Shown: one piece after another, positions 6,223 to 10,984 of the stretch | Layout: each line of letters begins with the position of its first letter | Numbering within the stretch: the first letter of the stretch is position 1 | Program-made: the position numbers and the translations under genes | Assembly (NCBI GenBank): GCA_011051745.1 | Contig: DRKO01000131.1 | Coordinates: forward strand, 1 to 10,984 | DNA length: 10,984 nt | DNA from: Chloroflexota bacterium | GTDB taxonomy: Bacteria; Chloroflexota; Anaerolineae; Aggregatilineales; UBA3940 | Direction of reading: 5' to 3' | Notes under the pieces: model-generated | Seen by the model: only the letters and a program-made list of their open reading frames with translations | Database searches by the model: none | Told to the model about the DNA's origin: nothing

Positions 6223-6687
6223 GTGAAGCAAGAGATACATCCAACCTGGTATCCCGAAGCGCGGGTTACCTGCGCCTGTGGCAATACATGGGTGACCGGC
6301 GCGACCGTGCCGGAGATTCGCACTGACGTGTGCAGCGCCTGCCACCCCTTTTACACCGGTGAGCAGCGCATTGTGGACACGGAGGGGCAGGTAGACCGCT
6401 TCATGAAGCGCCTTGAGGCGCGGGAGAAGATTCTCTCGGCTGCCGAGGTGCGCGCTCTTGAGCGTACCTCGCCGGAACTGCCCGTCACCGAGCTGGAGCT
6501 GGGCACTCGGATCGAGAAGGTGCTGCTGGCGGCAGGTATAGAGACTGCCGGTGACATCCTGACCCGTCTGGAAGAAGGCGGCGAAGAGGCGTTGCTTTCC
6601 ATTAAAGGGTTCGGGCACAAGGCCCTGATTGACGTGAAGCGCAGAATGCGTGCTCGCGGATTTGAGCTTCCGGGGAGCAGGGAATAG
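6223..6687 (+). CDS. rpmE: 50S ribosomal protein L31 (bL31) fused to an RNA polymerase alphaCTD-like domain
   Basis: This is a 154-residue protein, about twice the usual bL31 length of about 70. Residues 1-61 are a zinc-type bL31: MKQEIHPTWYP start, C17-x-C19, C37-x-x-C40, then HPFYTG (41-46). A helical linker (62-84) leads to residues 85-151, which resemble the C-terminal domain of RNA polymerase alpha. ELELGTR is followed by the AGIETAGDIL helix and the helix-hairpin-helix ALLSIKGFGHKAL, then a final helix ending RARGFELPG. Compared with E. coli alphaCTD, R265 (here R96), G296 (G131) and K298 (K133) are kept, while N268, C269 and S299 are K, V and A. The GTG start at 6223 follows a near-perfect ribosome binding site and gives the expected bL31 N-terminus. 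tdk lies downstream, as in several phyla. The bL31 part is certain; the role of the added domain is unknown. Confidence 0.93.
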   Translation: MKQEIHPTWYPEARVTCACGNTWVTGATVPEIRTDVCSACHPFYTGEQRIVDTEGQVDRFMKRLEAREKILSAAEVRALERTSPELPVTELELGTRIEKVLLAAGIETAGDILTRLEEGGEEALLSIKGFGHKALIDVKRRMRARGFELPGSRE

Positions 6688-6715
6688 AACATCGGCGCGG
6701 CACGGCATGGTTTTC

Positions 6716-6753
6716 AAAGGCGCGGCATCTACACAGAACAGGTGTCGCGCTTT
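6716..6753 (+). terminator. Hairpin between rpmE and tdk, weak terminator or processing site
   Basis: AAAG, a bulged G, then CGCGGCA (6716-6727) pairs with TGTCGCGCTTT (6743-6753), about 11 bp including one G-U pair. The following TTTCGTTTGT is only moderately T-rich, so termination would be partial at best. It could reduce tdk expression relative to the ribosomal genes. Confidence 0.4.
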
Positions 6754-6780
6754 CGTTTGTACGGCAGGGGGTAAACGAGT

Positions 6781-7362
6781 ATGAAACATCAGCGGGGGCG
6801 CGTGGAGGTCATTTGCGGCAGCATGTTCAGCGGCAAGTCGGAGGAATTGCTTCGCCGGGTGCGCCGGGCCGAGATCGCCCGACAGACGGTGCAAATCTTC
6901 AAGCCCAGCCTTGATAACCGCTACGGTGTATCCAGCGTCAATTCGCATGATGGCCGCGCTGCCGAGGCGGTGGCAATTGAGACTCCACAGGATATCTTAA
7001 AGCTCCTTGAGGACGGGACGACTGTTGTCGCGATAGATGAAGCCCAGTTCTTCGACGATAGCATCGTGGATATCTGCCGCCGACTGGCCGATGAGCGCGG
7101 CATCCGTGTGATCGTGGCAGGCCTCGATCTGGATTTCCGGGGGGAGCCGTTCGGGCCTATGCCCGCGCTGATGGCCGAGGCCGAGCAACTGGATAAGCTC
7201 CATGCCATCTGTGTGGTCTGCGGGGACGAGGCCTCCCGATCCCAGCGTTTGATCAATGGCAAACCGGCCAGCTACGATGACCCGATCATCCTGATCGGCG
7301 CTCAGGAATCATACGAGGCACGCTGCCGCCACTGCCATGAAGTGCCGGGCCGCCCCGATTGA
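6781..7362 (+). CDS. tdk: Thymidine kinase (type II)
   Basis: This is a 193-residue cytosolic salvage enzyme that phosphorylates thymidine to dTMP using ATP. Motifs in order: P-loop GSMFSGKS (13-20), SHDG (55-58), DEAQFF (86-91) with the probable catalytic base E87, AGLDLDFRGEPFGPMP (113-128) leading into the lasso region, and the structural zinc ligands C144-x-x-C147 and C182-x-x-C185. Length is standard for the family. ATG 6781 has AGGGGGT (6766-6772) at good spacing. rpmE-tdk adjacency is also found in Firmicutes, which suggests an old linkage. It probably shares the rplU transcript, since no clear promoter was found in the 93-base gap. Confidence 0.96.
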   Translation: MKHQRGRVEVICGSMFSGKSEELLRRVRRAEIARQTVQIFKPSLDNRYGVSSVNSHDGRAAEAVAIETPQDILKLLEDGTTVVAIDEAQFFDDSIVDICRRLADERGIRVIVAGLDLDFRGEPFGPMPALMAEAEQLDKLHAICVVCGDEASRSQRLINGKPASYDDPIILIGAQESYEARCRHCHEVPGRPD

Positions 7363-7369
7363 GATCAGC

Positions 7370-7398
7370 TTGGCCCCGGATGGGCCGGGGACTATAAT
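7370..7398 (+). promoter_or_regulatory. Promoter for hpt, with an inverted repeat in the spacer
   Basis: The -35 box is TTGGCC (7370-7375, 4 of 6 matches), the spacer is 17 bases and the -10 box is an exact TATAAT (7393-7398). The inverted repeat CCCCGG (7374-7379) with CCGGGG (7385-7390) covers the end of the -35 box and most of the spacer. It may be an operator. As RNA it could also form the 3' hairpin of the tdk transcript, but no T-run follows directly. Confidence 0.7.
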
Positions 7399-7433
7399 GG
7401 CATACGATCTTTTTTGTCGCCGGAGAGACATCT

Positions 7434-7439
7434 AAGGAG
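7434..7439 (+). promoter_or_regulatory. Ribosome binding site of hpt
   Basis: AAGGAG lies six bases before ATG 7446, a strong site that fixes the start. Confidence 0.75.
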
Positions 7440-7445
7440 AGGGAG

Positions 7446-8036
7446 ATGTCGTCGCCTCCCCCGTATGAGGACCTGCTCGATTACGTTTTGATTGATGCCG
7501 ACCGCCTCCAGAAGCGCATTGCAGAGCTGGGCAAAGAGATTTCAGAAGACTACCGGCATTTTGAAGATATTGTTCTGATCGGAATTCTGAAGGGCAGTAT
7601 GCTCTTCATGACCGACCTCATGCGCCAGCTAACCGTTCCCCACTCTGTGGATTTTATGGATGTCACCTCCTACGGGGTCGGGGTGCGTCATTCAACCGGC
7701 GATGTCCGCATCCTGATGGACCTCCACGCTCCGATTGAGCGGCGCAATGTCCTGATCGTCGAGGACATTGTCGACTCCGGGCGCACGCTGGAGCACGTTC
7801 TACGGTTGTTGTGGGCACGCCGCCCGGCCAGCCTGCGCGTTTGCACGCTGCTGGATAAGGCGGAGCGCCGCGAGGTCGCCGTTCCCCTGGATTACATCGG
7901 CTTCCAGATTCCAAATGTCTTCGTCTTTGGCTATGGGCTGGATATTGACGAATACTATCGCAACCTGCCTTTCATCGGCGTGGTTAAGCCCGGTGTGGTG
8001 ATCCTCGATGAGGAGGAGGGCAAAGACGACTCCTGA
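7446..8036 (+). CDS. hpt: Hypoxanthine (guanine) phosphoribosyltransferase
   Basis: This is a 196-residue purine salvage enzyme that joins hypoxanthine or guanine to PRPP, giving IMP or GMP. Visible motifs are the pyrophosphate loop LKGS (48-51), the flexible-loop SYG (75-77), the PRPP-binding VLIVEDIVDSGRTL (102-115) with E106, D107 and the probable catalytic D110, and the base-binding LLDKAERR (135-142) with K138. FVFGYGLDIDEYYRNLPF (159-176) is characteristic of bacterial Hpt. Length is slightly above the usual 175-185 because of a short proline-bearing N-terminus and an acidic tail. It has its own promoter, and its 3' end overlaps the following gene by 29 bases if that gene starts at 8008. 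Confidence 0.96.
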   Translation: MSSPPPYEDLLDYVLIDADRLQKRIAELGKEISEDYRHFEDIVLIGILKGSMLFMTDLMRQLTVPHSVDFMDVTSYGVGVRHSTGDVRILMDLHAPIERRNVLIVEDIVDSGRTLEHVLRLLWARRPASLRVCTLLDKAERREVAVPLDYIGFQIPNVFVFGYGLDIDEYYRNLPFIGVVKPGVVILDEEEGKDDS

Positions 8037-9507
8037 GACGGGCGACGCGGTGCGCCTGACGCCGGTTCCTCCCCGGCGTCCCTTCGAGTGGCCGCCGTTC
8101 GTTGAGCGGCTGGTTGAAGTCGCCCCCGATCCGGCACGCCTCTATCTGGTCGGGGGGATTGTGCGTGACGCACTGCGCGGCCTTCCGGGGCAGGATTTCG
8201 ACCTTGCCACCCCCGATGACGGGTTGCAGGTCGCCCGCCGTCTGGCGGATGCACTGGGGGGAGCGTACTATCCGGTTGATGCGGAGCGGCGCACCGGACG
8301 GGTCCTTCTGGAGAGGCCGGAGGGGCAGATCGTCATAGACGTTGCCAGCCTGCGCGGCAGCCAGCCTGATGATGACGTGGAGCGTGCCCTGCTGGCCGAT
8401 CTGGAAGGACGGGACTTCACCATCAACGCGATGGCCGTCCGGCTGGATACGCTCGACCTGCTTATCGATCCGCTGGGCGGCCAGCATGACCTCTTCGAGG
8501 ATAAGCTCCTGCGCCAGTGCCGCCCGACCAGCATCCGCGAGGATCCGATCCGGGCGCTGCGAGCGGTCCGGTTAGCCCTCCAGTTCAACCTTCACATGAC
8601 GCCGGACACCAGCAGAGCGGCCCGCGAAACAGCCCCCCTGCTGGTGGATTCAGACGGTCGGCTTCTGCAACCGGAACGTGCCCGCGATGAGCTATTCAAG
8701 ATGTTGAAAGGCCCTCGACCGGCGGCTGCGCTCCGTCTGCTGCACACGCTGGGGCTGCTGGAGGCGCTGGTTCCCTTCCCGCTCCCTGACGGGGAGACAC
8801 TTGAGGAGCGCTTCCGCGTGGTGGAGCGCCTTGCGGCACTGTTTGCCATCATCAGCCCACTGCGCGACGACAACACCGCCGCCGAGCTGATCCTCGGCGT
8901 GGCCGTCATGGTGCTGGATCGTTATCGGCGGCAACTGCAGGAGCATCTGGCGCGGGAGTTCGCCGCTGGCCGTTCGCTGACCGCCCTGCTGCTGCTGGGT
9001 GCGTTTACGCCGCGCGGGGTGTTGAGCGGCGAGGCGTGGGCAGAGCATCTCCATCTCTCGAAAGCGGAAAGCCGGACGCTTTCTCTTCTGGAGCGGACAC
9101 GGCACTTTGAACTGGTTGCCTTTCCCCCCGTTGATGAGCGGTGGATGCACCGCTACTATCGGGCAACCGGCGAGGTGGGCGTGGACGGCGTGCTGCTGGC
9201 GCTGGCGGAATATCTGGCCGCCCATCCCATCGAGATCGATCCGGTTGAGTGGGGCAGGCTGCTGGAAGAAGTCGCCGCCCCGCTGCTGGACGCCTTCTTT
9301 CGGCGACATCAGCATGTGGTCGCCCCTCCGCCGCTGGTGACGGGAGAAGACCTCATCCGGGAGCTTGGTCTTTCCCCCGGCCCGCAGATCGGCCAGATTC
9401 TGAAGCAATTGCTGGAGGAGCAGGCTGCCGGGACGATCCGCACGAAAAAGCAGGCCCTTCGCCTTGCCGGGCGTCTGGCCTCCGCTTCCCCGGACAACAA
9501 CGGGTGA
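8008..9507 (+). CDS. CCA-adding / poly(A) polymerase family nucleotidyltransferase
   Basis: This is a 499-residue class II nucleotidyltransferase that probably matures tRNA 3' ends. The head domain has LVGGIVRDAL (47-56), the metal-binding DFD (63-65), RRTGR (94-98), a third carboxylate at D111 and RDFTINAMA (135-143). The neck has REDPIRALRAVRLA (177-190) and the ERARDE segment (223-228) typical of the nucleotide-selecting region. The middle region (about 265-400) occupies the place of an HD domain but shows no H...HD metal site. The C-terminal stretch with LGLSPGPQIGQIL (453-465) and GTIRTKKQAL matches the tRNA-binding tail of bacterial CCA enzymes. Whether it adds CCA, only CC or A, or poly(A) cannot be told by eye. 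The start is uncertain: ATG 8008 lies inside hpt with a weak ribosome binding site, and GTG 8050 is an in-frame alternative downstream of hpt. Confidence 0.9.
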   Translation: MRRRAKTTPETGDAVRLTPVPPRRPFEWPPFVERLVEVAPDPARLYLVGGIVRDALRGLPGQDFDLATPDDGLQVARRLADALGGAYYPVDAERRTGRVLLERPEGQIVIDVASLRGSQPDDDVERALLADLEGRDFTINAMAVRLDTLDLLIDPLGGQHDLFEDKLLRQCRPTSIREDPIRALRAVRLALQFNLHMTPDTSRAARETAPLLVDSDGRLLQPERARDELFKMLKGPRPAAALRLLHTLGLLEALVPFPLPDGETLEERFRVVERLAALFAIISPLRDDNTAAELILGVAVMVLDRYRRQLQEHLAREFAAGRSLTALLLLGAFTPRGVLSGEAWAEHLHLSKAESRTLSLLERTRHFELVAFPPVDERWMHRYYRATGEVGVDGVLLALAEYLAAHPIEIDPVEWGRLLEEVAAPLLDAFFRRHQHVVAPPPLVTGEDLIRELGLSPGPQIGQILKQLLEEQAAGTIRTKKQALRLAGRLASASPDNNG

Positions 9508-9580
9508 TGATGGGCGGGGTGGCCCCCCCACGATGAGGTTCTGAGTAACACCGTTCTCCAGAGACATTGAAAGGCGAATC

Positions 9581-10780
9581 ATGCTGGACAAACAGCGTGG
9601 CAGAGCACTGAGAGAGTTCTTCGCGCTGGAGCCGAACATCATCGTTCTGCTCGGCGCACTGCTGGCAATCGGGATGGGCGAGGAGCTGTGGGTTCGCTTC
9701 ATGCCCAAGTATCTGGAGGCCCTCGGGGCCAGCGCCGTCGCCATCGGTGCGTATGGTTCTTTCAAGCGCATTGTTGACACGATGTACCAGTATCCGGGTG
9801 GCTGGATCGCCGATCGGATGGGCCGGAAGCGGGCGCTGGTGCTGTTCAACCTGATCGCGGCAACCGGATATGTGGTCTACCTGCTGGCGGGCCGCTGGGA
9901 GATGGTGATCGCGGGGACGCTGCTCGTGCTGGCCTGGAGCAGCATGTCCCAGCCCGCCATTTTCGCGCTCATCGGGGATACCCTCAGCCAGTCGAAGCGG
10001 GCGATGGGCTTCAGCGTTCAGTCCATCTGGAAGCGCATCCCGATCGTCGTCGCGCCCCCGCTGGGGGGCTATCTGCTGGCGAAGCTGGGGCTGGTGCGCG
10101 GTATGCGGGTTGGTTTCGTGGTTTCGCTGATGCTGGCTCTGGCCGCGATCTATCTGCAATCGCGCTTCTACCACGCCACTCCACCGGCTCAGGGGGCGCA
10201 GAAAGCGCCCCTGAGTGCTATCTGGGGGTTGATGCCCCCTGCGCTCCGACGCCTGCTTTTCGCTGACTGTCTGGTGCGCTTTGGCTCGAACCTGACGGCG
10301 GTTTACATCGTGCTGCTGGTCATCAACGTTCGCGGGAAATCCACGCTGGAGTTTGGCGCGTTCACCTCCGTGCAGATGTTGACGGCCATCGCCGGTTACC
10401 TGCCAGCCGCCCGCCTTGCCGATCGCTTTGGCCGCCAGCCGTTCATCCTGGCGACGTTCGCGTTCTTCTCGCTGTATCCGCTCTTCCTGATCGCCCTGCC
10501 TCCGGCCTGGCTGGTTGTGGCGTTCATCGTGGCCGGTCTGCGGGAGATCGGCGAACCGGCCCGGAAGGCCCGCATCGTTGATCTGGCCGAGGAAGCCCAC
10601 CGGGGCCGCGTGATCGGGTTGTATTACCTGATCCGGGGGCTGGCGACGATCCCCGCGCCGTTTCTGGGCGGGATGCTGTGGCAGCAGGGTTTCTCGTGGC
10701 CGTTCCTGCTCGGCGGGCTGGCCTCGGCGCTGGGGCTGGGGGTGTATGCTCTCTCCCGCCCCCCGCAGACGGTACGCTGA
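9581..10780 (+). CDS. Major facilitator superfamily transporter, substrate unknown
   Basis: This is a 399-residue membrane protein with about 12 hydrophobic segments in two halves. The MFS loop 2-3 signature is GGWIADRMGRKR (73-84), and its counterpart in the second half is AARLADRFGRQP (276-287). A hydrophilic central loop (about 195-220) separates the halves. Charged residues in the first membrane segment (E34, E35, R39) and in REIGEPARKAR (321-331) could take part in proton or substrate binding. It resembles drug or sugar efflux carriers in general layout, but no substrate can be assigned. ATG 9581 is preceded by AAAGG about seven bases upstream. It lies 73 bases after the nucleotidyltransferase gene with no clear promoter or terminator between, so it may be on the hpt transcript. 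Confidence 0.92.
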   Translation: MLDKQRGRALREFFALEPNIIVLLGALLAIGMGEELWVRFMPKYLEALGASAVAIGAYGSFKRIVDTMYQYPGGWIADRMGRKRALVLFNLIAATGYVVYLLAGRWEMVIAGTLLVLAWSSMSQPAIFALIGDTLSQSKRAMGFSVQSIWKRIPIVVAPPLGGYLLAKLGLVRGMRVGFVVSLMLALAAIYLQSRFYHATPPAQGAQKAPLSAIWGLMPPALRRLLFADCLVRFGSNLTAVYIVLLVINVRGKSTLEFGAFTSVQMLTAIAGYLPAARLADRFGRQPFILATFAFFSLYPLFLIALPPAWLVVAFIVAGLREIGEPARKARIVDLAEEAHRGRVIGLYYLIRGLATIPAPFLGGMLWQQGFSWPFLLGGLASALGLGVYALSRPPQTVR

Positions 10781-10813
10781 GAGGGGGAAGGGGCGGCGAT
10801 AAGAGGGTACGTG

Positions 10814-10984
10814 GTGACGACCCGGAGCGCTTTCGGGGCGAGACTCTACGTCGGGTGTGCCGGATGGCGCATTCCCGGGCTTTATGCAGATTACTTCCCG
10901 ACCGGGGGAACACACCTTGAGCGGTACGCTGCCCGCTTCCCTGCCGTCGAGATCAACTCCTCCTTCTACCGCGCCCATCGCCCC
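10814..10984 (+). CDS. DUF72 (YecE-like) family protein, 5' end only
   Basis: This is the first 57 codons of a gene that runs off the right edge. From codon 11 the reading is LYVGCAGWRIPGLYADYFP, followed by LERYAARFPAVEINSSFYRAH. That is the opening strand and helix of the DUF72 TIM-barrel family, which usually reads VGTSGW...FYP... and AVEINSTFYR. The start is GTG 10814 or the adjacent GTG 10811; AGAGGG (10802-10807) is better spaced for 10814. The biochemical function of DUF72 proteins is not established. It follows the MFS gene after 33 bases and may be in the same operon. Confidence 0.85.
   Translation, partial: MTTRSAFGARLYVGCAGWRIPGLYADYFPTGGTHLERYAARFPAVEINSSFYRAHRP

Noticed and set aside
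10678..10920. 80-codon plus-strand frame across the end of the MFS gene
   Set aside because: It is out of frame with both the MFS protein and the DUF72 start, and the DUF72 motif is read in a different frame.
9353..10978. Long open frame of 541 codons on the minus strand opposite the MFS gene
   Set aside because: Composition is rich in Gln, Arg, Pro and His as expected for an antisense shadow of GC-rich coding DNA; no motif, and the plus strand has a clear MFS protein.

Overview
The window looks like a stretch of bacterial chromosome, moderately GC-rich, with every convincing gene on the + strand and short gaps between genes. The organism is most likely a Chloroflexota bacterium, perhaps Anaerolineae-like. 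This is inferred from the style of the long Liv permeases, the binding protein with a Cys pair and the rpmE-tdk pairing. No marker in the window proves the taxonomy. Nothing mobile, no CRISPR array and no rRNA or tRNA gene was seen.

Left part (1-5240): a branched-chain amino acid type ABC uptake cassette in the order livK (3' end only), livH, livM, livG, livF. The binding protein captures the ligand outside the cell, LivH and LivM form the membrane channel, and LivG and LivF supply ATP hydrolysis. The livK-livH gap holds a series of hairpins, and the livH-livM gap holds two more. These fit differential expression of the binding protein over the transporter. livM, livG and livF are tightly packed, and a textbook intrinsic terminator closes the operon. 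LivM carries about 240 extra N-terminal residues with several predicted membrane segments.

Middle part (5269-7362): a consensus sigma70-type promoter (TTGACA, 17 bp, TATAAT) drives a ribosomal protein cluster: rplU (bL21), rpmA (bL27) and rpmE (bL31), followed by tdk (thymidine kinase). The most interesting item in the window is here. The bL31 protein is about twice the usual length, and its C-terminal half closely resembles the C-terminal domain of the RNA polymerase alpha subunit (alphaCTD). A long two-part hairpin just ahead of the rpmE ribosome binding site could be a ribosomal protein leader.

Right part (7370-10984): a second promoter (TTGGCC, 17 bp, TATAAT) with an inverted repeat in its spacer lies ahead of hpt (hypoxanthine phosphoribosyltransferase). 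hpt overlaps the start of a CCA-adding/poly(A) polymerase family nucleotidyltransferase gene. A 12-TM major facilitator transporter of unknown substrate follows, and then the first 57 codons of a DUF72 (YecE-like) gene cut by the window edge. tdk and hpt together give nucleoside and base salvage next to translation genes.
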